Source: JAAYKM01 sp964408155
GTDB taxonomy: Bacteria > Desulfobacterota > Syntrophia > Syntrophales > JAAYKM01
Assembly (NCBI GenBank): GCA_964408155.1
Contig: CAYOYJ010000129.1
Coordinates: 1-6,614, forward strand
Direction of reading: 5' to 3'
Length of the DNA: 6,614 nt
Position 1 is the first letter of the stretch, and every line of letters starts with the position of its first letter. The translations under genes and the position numbers were made by a program. Below are positions 1-5,352 of this stretch, one piece after another. Under the pieces are notes generated by a model that saw nothing but the letters and a program-made list of their open reading frames with translations, was not told where the DNA came from and did no database searches.

Positions 1-340
1 AGGCGGTCTTCATATCTTTTTCAAGACCCAGCCGCTGGACGGCTTCTTCAATGACCCTCACCCGTTTGACCAGATCCGCCCGCTGGTAGGTCGCAATCGG
101 GAAGAAAGGGGGATCGCGGACAATATTCAGATCCGATTCCACATGTTTTTGCAGGTTGTCGATCTGTGCGATAATCCCCGTTGAATATCCCTGTTTTATC
201 TTTGGTTCCCCCGACAAAGAGCCGCTGTTGATGGTCGTGCCTACGGATAGAGATCGGTTGAGATGGGCGGAGCTGCTTTCGCCGGCAGGGCGGACCGCGT
301 TCTGCAGTCCCTGGAATATATGAATATTCTGTATGTTCAT
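1..340 (-). CDS. Unidentified protein encoded just downstream of flagellin (3' end outside window)
   Basis: I do not recognise this family. An open frame of 113 codons runs from an ATG at 338-340 to the window edge with no stop. The start MNIQNIHIFQGLQNAV is preceded by a strong purine-rich ribosome site (AAAGGGGGG, about 6 nt before the ATG). Residues 1-50 are Ser/Gly/Asn rich and look flexible. Residues 55-113 look helical and contain the distinctive stretch DPPFFPIATYQRADLVKR (about 76-93) followed by a likely amphipathic helix. There is no signal peptide or membrane segment. It lies 71 bp behind the flagellin stop on the same strand, so it is probably co-transcribed and may be a filament accessory or export protein. 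It lacks the C-terminal pattern I expect of FlaG, although FlaG-like genes often sit in this position. That the gene is real is fairly sure; its function is unknown. Confidence 0.72.
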   Translation of the reverse strand, partial: MNIQNIHIFQGLQNAVRPAGESSSAHLNRSLSVGTTINSGSLSGEPKIKQGYSTGIIAQIDNLQKHVESDLNIVRDPPFFPIATYQRADLVKRVRVIEEAVQRLGLEKDMKTA

Positions 341-365
341 AATATGCCCCCCTTTGTGGTGTCAG

Positions 366-390
366 ATGGGGAGGAATCCTTCCTCCCCAT
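366..390 (-). promoter_or_regulatory. Perfect 11-bp hairpin between flagellin and the downstream gene
   Basis: ATGGGGAGGAA (366-376), a 3-nt loop, then TTCCTCCCCAT (380-390) form a perfect inverted repeat 22 nt after the flagellin stop. Neither strand has a T-tract after it, so it is not a standard intrinsic terminator. It more likely stabilises the 3' end of an abundant flagellin message, or attenuates read-through into the downstream gene. The role is inferred; the structure is directly visible. Confidence 0.7.
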
Positions 391-411
391 CCAACCCCTC
401 AAAAGTGCCTT

Positions 412-1539
412 TTATCCGAACAGTCTCAGAACCGACTGGGCGGCCTGGGCCGAAAGGCTGAGGGCCGTGGTGCTCAGGGACTGCCTGGTCTGGAGCATCA
501 GCATGTTGGCGCCTTCCTCGTTCGTGTCGGCCAGGGTCAGCTTATCCGCGCCTTCCGTCAACGTGTTGATCATATTGTTCGAGAAGTCCTGACGCACCGT
601 GATGATACTCAGGTTACCGGACAGAGACGAGGCTTCCTGGCGCAGCTTTGTCAGCGCTTTGTCCAAGGAGGTGATGCTCGTTTCAATACTGGTGGCATCG
701 GTCCAGGCCGCTGCGGCAACATTGAGGCCATTGGTTGTGGCATCAAAGCCTGTTACGGCCAACTGGTGGCTTCCTTCGAATTTGACGGTCATGGATCTTA
801 AGACCGAATCGCTGGAGAGCAGATTTTTCCCTTTATAGCCCGCATCTGTGGCAAGGTCATCAATCTGAGCACGCATGGTATTGAACTGGGCCTGCAGCGT
901 TGCGAGTTCGTTCGAGGGGGCATAGAAAGCGGCTGTTGCGCCGGCGGCGGTCACGATATTGCCGGCGGTGACATCTGCAGCAGAGTTCCTGATCGTGACA
1001 ATATTACCGCTTGCCGATGCGGTATATTGCCCGATGGCTGCGTCGTTGATAGCCTTCGCCAGGGCTTCCGCATCGGACACATTGGTGCCGCCCATATAAA
1101 ACTCGTTTGCTCCCGGTGTGCCTGCATCTGTTGCCGTGAAACCCTGCCCGCCGATGGTCAAAACAGTGCCGGCCGCAATGCTGCTTAAAGTAATGGTTGC
1201 CGTCTGGTGGGCATCGCCCGCCGTTGTATCCGCGCTCAGGGCCGACTGTGCAATACCTTTGGCCTGTTCGATCATGGCCGTGATCGCCTTGATACCCTTA
1301 TCGGCGGCGGCAATGGTCTGCACCGCCTGTCCCATGGCATCCTTCAAGCTGTCGATGACGGATGCGCGGGAGTTCAGCGCCTGGGAGGCGAAAAAGGATA
1401 CAGGATTGTCGATGGCCGTGTTGACTTTTTTGCCGGTGGAAAGACGATTCTGGGTCCGGTTGAGAAGGTCCACTGTTCCCTGAAGACTCAGGAGGTTGCT
1501 CCGCATGCCTGAAGTTAATGATACGTCGTTAATAGCCAT
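412..1539 (-). CDS. Flagellin, filament subunit with a DUF1522-like central domain
   Basis: This 375-residue protein polymerises into the flagellar filament after export by the flagellar type III system. The N-terminal D0/D1 helical region (about 1-105) contains RTQNRLSTGKKVNTAIDNP and FFASQALNSRAS, hallmarks of flagellin. The C-terminal helical region (about 285-375) contains the family pattern NMINTLTEGADKLTLADTNE and ends in SVLRLFG. The central part (about 106-200), with the pattern AGTVLTIGGQGFTAT, EALAKAINDA and GNIVTIRNSA, resembles the DUF1522 insert that I associate with alphaproteobacterial flagellins. Cys is absent and there is no signal peptide, as expected. The start is supported by AAGGAGA about 8 nt upstream. 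A sigma-28 promoter lies about 150 bp upstream and the leader is highly structured. The gene stands apart from the plus-strand regulators but shares their promoter type. Identity is certain; the exact symbol (fliC, fla or hag) is not. Confidence 0.96.
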   Translation of the reverse strand: MAINDVSLTSGMRSNLLSLQGTVDLLNRTQNRLSTGKKVNTAIDNPVSFFASQALNSRASVIDSLKDAMGQAVQTIAAADKGIKAITAMIEQAKGIAQSALSADTTAGDAHQTATITLSSIAAGTVLTIGGQGFTATDAGTPGANEFYMGGTNVSDAEALAKAINDAAIGQYTASASGNIVTIRNSAADVTAGNIVTAAGATAAFYAPSNELATLQAQFNTMRAQIDDLATDAGYKGKNLLSSDSVLRSMTVKFEGSHQLAVTGFDATTNGLNVAAAAWTDATSIETSITSLDKALTKLRQEASSLSGNLSIITVRQDFSNNMINTLTEGADKLTLADTNEEGANMLMLQTRQSLSTTALSLSAQAAQSVLRLFG

Positions 1540-1681
1540 TTTTTAATTCTCCTTTTCTAGGTTTTTTGTCGGCATTTCTTGCCGAAATTTTTTTTGCCGG
1601 TTGATCGGCTTTTGTTTTGGCCTCCGAACGGTCCGACCGTTTTTTCCTCCTTTCTGACCGCCTCTTTCTCATCAGCCTTCG
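1540..1681 (-). promoter_or_regulatory. Long structured 5' leader of the flagellin mRNA
   Basis: The region from the expected start site (about 1681) to the ATG is about 140 nt. It contains three hairpins: arms 1627-1632/1636-1641 (AACGGT/ACCGTT, 3-nt loop), 1596-1599/1606-1609 (GCCG/CGGC) and 1569-1574/1580-1585 (TCGGCA/TGCCGA, 5-nt loop). The transcribed strand has several GGA triplets, including AAGGAGG near 1650, a GGA at the first hairpin loop, CGGAGG near 1622, and the AAGGAGA ribosome site. A/T runs separate the stems. The layout suggests control of message stability or translation, possibly by CsrA, which is known to bind GGA motifs in flagellin leaders of other bacteria. The regulator is inferred. 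Confidence 0.5.
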
Positions 1682-1687
1682 ATACTC

Positions 1688-1715
1688 TTATCGGCAGGTC
1701 AGGGAAAGTACTTTA
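1688..1715 (-). promoter_or_regulatory. Sigma-28 (FliA) promoter of the flagellin gene
   Basis: On the minus strand, TAAAGTAC (1715-1708), a 12-nt spacer, then GCCGATAA (1695-1688). The -10 box is a perfect match to the FliA consensus and the -35 box matches 6 of 8 bases of TAAAGTTT. The enterobacterial spacer is 11 nt; here it is 12, exactly as at 3302-3329. Transcription should start near 1681, giving a leader of about 140 nt. Confidence 0.87.
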
Positions 1716-1800
1716 GAAATTTTGTGGCGGTTACTTTTCTTAGGCTTATTGGAAAGATGACTTTTTATTACTTTGGCAATGAAACAGGTGAAGGATAGTC

Positions 1801-1820
1801 ATTCCGTCGGAAGACGGAAT
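1801..1820. repeat. REP-like palindrome 1
   Basis: ATTCCGTC, a GGAA loop, then GACGGAAT make a perfect 8-bp stem. With its surroundings (GTC before, CC after) it matches the general form of the GTCATTCC-stem-GGAATCC dispersed repeats of many proteobacterial genomes. Family membership is from recall and untested here. Confidence 0.65.
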
Positions 1821-1890
1821 CCGGCGAGATATTCACCGGGTACCGGATCAGGAAGCCGTTCACGGTGCGTCACGCTTCCTGTTCCTTGTC

Positions 1891-1912
1891 ACCCCGGGCT
1901 CCGACCCGGGGT
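1891..1912. repeat. REP-like palindrome 2, GC-rich
   Basis: ACCCCGGG, a 6-nt loop (CTCCGA), then CCCGGGGT form a perfect 8-bp stem preceded by TGTC and followed by CCA. No T-tract follows on either strand, so it is more likely a dispersed repeat than a terminator. Confidence 0.65.
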
Positions 1913-1943
1913 CCATTTCCAGTGCGTAACTTTCTGCGAATGG

Positions 1944-2099
1944 GTCCCGGATCAAGAGACTGTGGCGCAATATCATGATGTCTGAGGCGTCAGCCGAAGA
2001 ACCTTGTTCCTGCAACATATTGTAAAGATTAGATTCTTCGCTTCGCTCATGACCTCGAACGTAAATTGTGCATTATGACACAGTCTCCAAGTCCGGGAC
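1944..2099. repeat. Palindrome split by a nested insertion
   Basis: GTCCCGGA at 1944-1951 and TCCGGGAC at 2092-2099 are perfect reverse complements 140 bp apart. Removing 1956-2087 and one CAA copy leaves them as a hairpin with a 5-nt loop (TCAAG), the same kind of structure as the neighbouring palindromes. This supports an original intact repeat interrupted by the element at 1956-2087. Confidence 0.65.
1956..2087. mobile_element. Putative 132-bp MITE-like element with 9-bp inverted ends
   Basis: The left end GAGACTGTG (1956-1964) and right end CACAGTCTC (2079-2087) are perfect 9-bp terminal inverted repeats. The element is flanked by CAA on both sides (1953-1955 and 2088-2090), consistent with a 3-bp target duplication; a 4-bp CAAG reading of the junction is also possible. 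It has no coding capacity, so any movement would need a transposase elsewhere. Its interior (1984-2053) carries GAGGCG-AGCCGAAGAA and TTCTTCGCTTCG motifs that recur at 5204-5305. No other copy of the full element is in the window, so mobility is inferred only from the junction structure. Confidence 0.55.
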
Positions 2100-2275
2100 G
2101 ACACATAGTAAAAAAGTGCGGTCATGCGAGACAAGCAAAGTGAGATCCTTTGCTTTGTTCAGAGATCATGGCAAATTGAACATCGTTAAACTTTTTATGA
2201 GGCCGTAATAAAAGGGAAGGAATCCGTTGATATCTGATGGATGTCGTTAAATAGAAGGTATCACGCATAAAGAAT

Positions 2276-3013
2276 TCAAGATGCTTCGCCGGCGGCGATG
2301 AAATTTTTCAGTTGAATGCCCTCCCGGAAATCGGGGTTGATTTCCAGGGCGTGATTGATGGCGTTTTCGGCTTCCGCCCGTTCCTCTTTTTCCAGATAGG
2401 CCCGGGCCATATTATAAAAAAGGTTCTCGTCGGTCGACTGTATGGCAATCGCCTTCTGATATTGCACAATCGCCTTGTCGTAGTCGCCGTTTTTGCGGTT
2501 ATGGATGCCGTCGGAATTGTAAAGGTTGACCAGGTAGCAGCGCACCTCCTCATCCTCGCCCACGATATCCTGGACGGAAGCGAAATCCCCTCTTTCCAGG
2601 GCCAGGGTGGCCTCCTGAATGCGCTCCTTCCGGGAAGCCAGGTCGCCCAATCCTTGACCGGAGTCGTCATCCAATTGACGTTTGGCCATGATCTCCCGGA
2701 CTTCCTCTTCTTTAATGATCATGAGCTGGTGCATGAAGTCCAGGGATGTGTCGTAGTCGTCGTCGCGGAAGGTAACCGGGCCGTAAACGTCGCGGAAGGT
2801 TTTTGATGCGGCGAGCAGATCCTGAAACTTGTTGATGTCCTTGTGCAGTTCCTTTGAGTCGGAGGCGAGCATCGGCGTGGCCTTCAGTTTTTCCAGAACC
2901 TCCTTGAAGCCGGAAATGCAGGAATAGATGTTCTGTTTCTGAAGATGAGTCTTGCACTCATTCAGCTTGATGTTGATATCGACTACTGCATTTCGGTCGA
3001 TGGCATCGCTCAT
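2276..3013 (-). CDS. TPR-repeat protein of unknown function
   Basis: This 245-residue soluble protein has no signal peptide or membrane segment. The N-terminal 130 residues are highly charged and probably helical. They have no motif I recognise, apart from an acidic stretch near 84-92 (DDDYDTSLD) and a Lys/Glu-rich helix (about 100-112). Residues about 160-227 form two tetratricopeptide repeats: GDYDKAIVQYQKAIAI (177-192) and NLFYNMARAYLEKEERAEAE (197-216), followed by the helix NAINHALEINPDFREG. TPRs bind partner proteins, so a scaffold or chaperone-like role is plausible. Its place between flagellin and the sigma-28-driven regulator unit hints at motility, but nothing proves it. The ATG at 3013 is preceded by GAGGTGG at about 8 nt. 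It is divergent from the 3380 gene, with a weak sigma-54-like site about 90 bp upstream. The gene is sure; its function is not known. Confidence 0.9.
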   Translation of the reverse strand: MSDAIDRNAVVDINIKLNECKTHLQKQNIYSCISGFKEVLEKLKATPMLASDSKELHKDINKFQDLLAASKTFRDVYGPVTFRDDDYDTSLDFMHQLMIIKEEEVREIMAKRQLDDDSGQGLGDLASRKERIQEATLALERGDFASVQDIVGEDEEVRCYLVNLYNSDGIHNRKNGDYDKAIVQYQKAIAIQSTDENLFYNMARAYLEKEERAEAENAINHALEINPDFREGIQLKNFIAAGEAS

Positions 3014-3098
3014 GCCTTGTCCACCTCGTTCCGTTACTGATCTGTATTTTCCCCTCGTAAAGGACGGACTCGATCATGACCTGATCACAATGTATCCA

Positions 3099-3114
3099 TG
3101 CAATTAATGTGACA
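3099..3114 (-). promoter_or_regulatory. Weak sigma-54-like promoter for the TPR gene
   Basis: The minus strand reads TGTCACATTAATTGCA against the sigma-54 consensus TGGCACRNNNNTTGCW. It matches everywhere except one G of the -24 GG pair, which is a key base. The predicted start would be near 3088, about 75 nt before the ATG. One chance match in a 366-bp gap is possible, so confidence is low. Confidence 0.3.
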
Positions 3115-3259
3115 TAGTTAGGTGTTTGTGAAATTATTTATCCGTTACGGCTGTAAGTCGCTTTAAACGCGGGAGGGGATCAATATTCAAAAAACTTCTG
3201 AATGCTGCGCAAATCGCGGATTCCGTTCAGACCGGGTCTTGGCTTTTAGAAAAGAAGGG

Positions 3260-3275
3260 TGTGATATGTTTCACA
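3260..3275 (+). promoter_or_regulatory. CRP/FNR-family operator (TGTGA-N6-TCACA)
   Basis: TGTGATATGTTTCACA is a perfect match to the core CRP half-sites with the canonical 6-nt spacer, and the symmetry extends by one base on each side (GTGTGA...TCACAC). Its centre is about 68 bp upstream of the predicted start of the sigma-28 promoter at 3302-3329, a distance compatible with class I activation. Which CRP/FNR-family protein might bind is unknown. Confidence 0.5.
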
Positions 3276-3301
3276 CTTCCTTCAAATCAGCCGACATATC
3301 C

Positions 3302-3329
3302 TAAAGTTTTCTTTCTCCCCTGCCGATAA
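3302..3329 (+). promoter_or_regulatory. Sigma-28 (FliA) promoter of the DVU0524-like/HD-GYP unit
   Basis: TAAAGTTT (3302-3309), a 12-nt spacer, then GCCGATAA (3322-3329). Both boxes are perfect matches to the FliA consensus, and the spacer length equals that of the flagellin promoter here. Transcription should start near 3336, about 44 nt before the ATG at 3380. Confidence 0.9.
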
Positions 3330-3379
3330 AATGATCGAACGTGCTTCACGGATCAACGGGGGAAAGGTAGAGAAGCTTT

Positions 3380-3589
3380 ATGACCATATCAACGTATCAG
3401 GTCGACAATGTAATCAAGGCCTACAACAAGCAGAACAGGGTGAACACTCGTCCTTCCGGCGCACAGGGTGTTAAAACGGAAGAGCAGTATGTGGACATGG
3501 TTTCTCTGTCCGCCGGTGTGGACAAGAAGGAAGCCTATCAAAAAATTTCCTACAGTCTTTTGGATGTGATTCTGAAACACAGATTGTAA
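3380..3589 (+). CDS. Small DVU0524/FlgM-like flagellar regulatory protein
   Basis: This 69-residue protein starts MTISTYQVDNVIKAYNKQNR and then has YVDMVSLSAGVDKKEAY (about 37-53) and a C-terminal helix ending in LLDVILKHRL. The N-terminal V-NV-KAY-KQ-R pattern followed by a D-VSLS motif resembles, from memory, the short DVU0524 FlgM-associated family of Desulfobacterota. D-VSLS also recalls the region before the sigma-28-binding helices of FlgM. It is shorter than typical FlgM (about 90-100 aa), so it may lack a full sigma-28-binding half. The nearest AG-rich ribosome site is weak (AAAGG about 12 nt upstream). It directly follows a perfect sigma-28 promoter, which fits FlgM-type feedback, and lies 94 bp before the response regulator, probably in one transcript. 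The gene is likely real; the family is moderately supported. Confidence 0.72.
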   Translation: MTISTYQVDNVIKAYNKQNRVNTRPSGAQGVKTEEQYVDMVSLSAGVDKKEAYQKISYSLLDVILKHRL

Positions 3590-3683
3590 TCTATTATCGT
3601 TTTACCCCGCTTATATCATGAGCGAAGAGGCTTTTTGTATCCGCCGCGGATTGATCGTGTACCTCGGAGGATAGGAGACAGGC

Positions 3684-5183
3684 ATGTTACAACCGGCCGT
3701 ATCGGAGCAAATCAGTTCATTCAAAAAACGGATTCTCGTCGTCGATGACGATGCAGCCTTACGCCAGTTGATAACGGAAGCCCTGGCCACCTGCGATTAT
3801 CATATTGCGGAAGCCGAAAACGGTACGCAGGCCATCCGGATGATTTTGGATGGGGCCTTTGACTTGGTCATTACGGACATGATGATGCCCGGCATGAGCG
3901 GCATGGAGCTCTTGAGCCGGATCCGGGAGAAAAAGCCGGAAACGCCGGTTCTGGTGATCACGGCTCATCCCGCGACCAATCTGGCCGTTACGGCCATGAA
4001 AAAAGGTGCCGTCGATTTCCTTCCCAAACCCTTCGATATCGACAATCTCATTTTCAAAGTCGGCGTTTCCCTCCAGGAATCCGCGATTTCCCAAAACGGC
4101 GGACATGTTTCAGACGTTGAACCCATCCAGTTGATCAATAAGAAGGAGGAACTTTCCCTAAAAAGCTATATTTATGAAAGCATCGAAAATGCGTCCGGAG
4201 GGAACGATCAGATCTTTCAGAAAATTGTGGATATGGCCATGCAGGTGGTGGACGGCGAAAGCAGTGCCCTGCTGCTCTATGACGACGGGGAGAAACTTTT
4301 CCATCCTCAGGTGATAAAAAGCGACGATGTCCAGGATTACCTGGACAAGAAACTGCCCGCCATGGCGCCGTTATTTTTTGAAGTGGTAGAGAAGCAGGAA
4401 GCGGTCATTGCCAAGAGCAAGGAAGCGGGCGAATTCCTGCCGACGATCATCTGCTCCCCGCTTATGATCCGGGGTCAGGTTTTCGGCGTCCTGATCGTCA
4501 AAAAGGACGGGCGCGGTCCCGGTGTGACCCAGAATGATCTGCAGCACATCCAGAGCCTGACGAAAAGGGCGTCGCTGAATCTGGAAAACAAGGTGCTGTA
4601 TGAAAGCCTTTACGGTAATCTGGTTGAAACATTTAAATCCCTTGTCGCGTCCATCCAGGTCAGGGACCATTATACCGAAGAACATTCCTACCGGGTCATG
4701 AATCTGGCACTGGAAGTGGCCGAGGCCATGGGCTGTGATGAGGCGGAACGTGAATCCTTGAGGATCGCCGGTATTCTCCATGATGTCGGCAAGATCGCCA
4801 TCCCGGACAGCGTTCTTCTAAAGCCCGATCGCCTGACGGACGAAGAATACGCCATTATCAAAAAACATCCGACGATCGGTGAAAGTATTCTGCAGTCGAT
4901 CGTCATCTTCGAGAACGAGCGCAATATTATCCTGCATCACCATGAGCGCTGGGACGGCCGGGGGTATCCCGACGGTCTGGCGGGAGAAAGCATTCCCTTC
5001 CTGGCACGCATCCTCTGTGTCGTCGATTCCTATGACGCCATGACCAACAGCCGTCCCTACCGTCAAGCCATGCGGGTGGAGGACGCCATCATGGAGTTAC
5101 TGAAAAACCGGAACACCCAGTTCGACGAAAAAATCGTCGATTGTTTTGTCAAGTTACTCTTAAAGCAAAAACCGCCGGCCTGA
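3684..5183 (+). CDS. REC-GAF-HD-GYP response regulator, probable cyclic di-GMP phosphodiesterase
   Basis: This 499-residue cytoplasmic protein has three parts. The receiver domain (about 16-126) carries the acidic pair D21/D22, phosphoacceptor D65 (TDMMMPGMSG), T93 and K115 (LPKPFD), so it should be phosphorylatable. A divergent GAF-like sensor domain spans about 160-310 (SPLMIRGQVFGVLIVKK at 258-274). The HD-GYP domain (about 315-495) keeps H334, the H366-D367 pair in LHDVGKIAIPD, H395 (KKHPTIG), HHHERWDGRGYPDG (418-431, with GYP at 427-429) and D448 (VVDSYDAMT). The metal-binding set appears complete, so it should hydrolyse cyclic di-GMP. AGGAG lies 6 nt before the ATG. No kinase is adjacent. 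It follows the small DVU0524-like gene behind a sigma-28 promoter, linking cyclic di-GMP removal to the motile state. Domain identity is very sure; its signal and partner are unknown. Confidence 0.96.
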   Translation: MLQPAVSEQISSFKKRILVVDDDAALRQLITEALATCDYHIAEAENGTQAIRMILDGAFDLVITDMMMPGMSGMELLSRIREKKPETPVLVITAHPATNLAVTAMKKGAVDFLPKPFDIDNLIFKVGVSLQESAISQNGGHVSDVEPIQLINKKEELSLKSYIYESIENASGGNDQIFQKIVDMAMQVVDGESSALLLYDDGEKLFHPQVIKSDDVQDYLDKKLPAMAPLFFEVVEKQEAVIAKSKEAGEFLPTIICSPLMIRGQVFGVLIVKKDGRGPGVTQNDLQHIQSLTKRASLNLENKVLYESLYGNLVETFKSLVASIQVRDHYTEEHSYRVMNLALEVAEAMGCDEAERESLRIAGILHDVGKIAIPDSVLLKPDRLTDEEYAIIKKHPTIGESILQSIVIFENERNIILHHHERWDGRGYPDGLAGESIPFLARILCVVDSYDAMTNSRPYRQAMRVEDAIMELLKNRNTQFDEKIVDCFVKLLLKQKPPA

Positions 5184-5190
5184 CAGCGCA

Positions 5191-5203
5191 GTGGTGTCAC
5201 CAC
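5191..5203. repeat. Short perfect palindrome after the HD-GYP gene
   Basis: GTGGTG, a single T, then CACCAC lie 8-20 nt after the stop codon. The near-zero loop and the lack of a T-tract make it a poor terminator. It may be a protein-binding site or the edge of the adjacent repeat. Confidence 0.35.
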
Positions 5204-5305
5204 GTCATCCGAGGCGAAAGCCGAAGAATCTCTTCCTTTTAACATGCCGTGATTATTTGATTATTGCTGAGTCCAGTCTTGAACGAAGCGAAGAACCCGG
5301 CATGA
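5204..5305. repeat. Second copy of the GAGGCG-AGCCGAAGAA intergenic repeat
   Basis: GAGGCGAAAGCCGAAGAAT (5211-5229) lines up with 1984-2002, both being followed by a T/C-rich stretch and AACAT at the same spacing (about 26 of 35 positions identical). The far end CGAAGCGAAGAA (5284-5295) is the exact reverse complement of TTCTTCGCTTCG (2034-2045). GTCAT (5204) and ATGAC (5302-5306) bound the block. It fills most of the 232-bp gap before the transglycosylase gene. Its ends lack GAGACTGTG, so it shares the inner unit but not the ends of the element at 1956-2087. Confidence 0.55.
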
Positions 5306-5352
5306 CCCAAACAGTAAATCGGGTTTTACAACAAAGCCTGATACCCTTTTTC

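Larger units (their letters stand above)
1795..2170. repeat. Intergenic cluster of dyad repeats, no gene seen
   Basis: This part of the 560-bp gap between the flagellin promoter and the TPR gene holds no credible gene: its one short open frame has no ribosome site and runs through palindromes. Visible dyads are ATTCCGTC/GACGGAAT (1801-1820, 4-nt loop), CAGGAAGC/GCTTCCTG (1849-1881, 17-nt loop), ACCCCGGG/CCCGGGGT (1891-1912, 6-nt loop), the split GTCCCGGA/TCCGGGAC (1944-1951 and 2092-2099), and an imperfect AAGCAAAG/CTTTGCTT dyad (2133-2155). They resemble dispersed REP-like palindromes of proteobacterial intergenic DNA. The remaining 2171-2275 shows nothing clear. Confidence 0.7.

Noticed and set aside
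1289..1296. A third GCCGATAA (minus strand) inside the flagellin gene, like a sigma-28 -10 box
   Set aside because: It encodes Ala-Asp-Lys in the reading frame and no TAAAG-like -35 lies at the right distance; a chance match.
1627..1645. AACGGT/ACCGTT hairpin followed by TTTT on the plus strand, resembling an intrinsic terminator
   Set aside because: No plus-strand gene lies upstream to terminate. On the minus strand it is in the flagellin leader without a following T-tract, so it is treated as a leader hairpin.
1773..1985. A 70-codon plus-strand reading frame in the flagellin-TPR gap
   Set aside because: There is no ribosome site, the frame runs straight through palindromic repeats, and the product is low-complexity with no recognisable family.
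1795..2170. Clustered dyads that might be a CRISPR array
   Set aside because: The palindromes differ in sequence and spacing; there is no constant direct repeat with regular unique spacers and no cas gene nearby.
2312..2806. A 164-codon plus-strand frame opposite the TPR gene
   Set aside because: It is a mirror of the TPR coding sequence, whose TPR signature and ribosome site show the minus strand is the real gene.
3611..3640. CGCTTA/TGAGCG weak stem followed by GGCTTTTT between the small protein and the response regulator
   Set aside because: The stem needs a G-U pair, and the T-tract is several bases away from it, so a terminator separating the two genes is not convincing.
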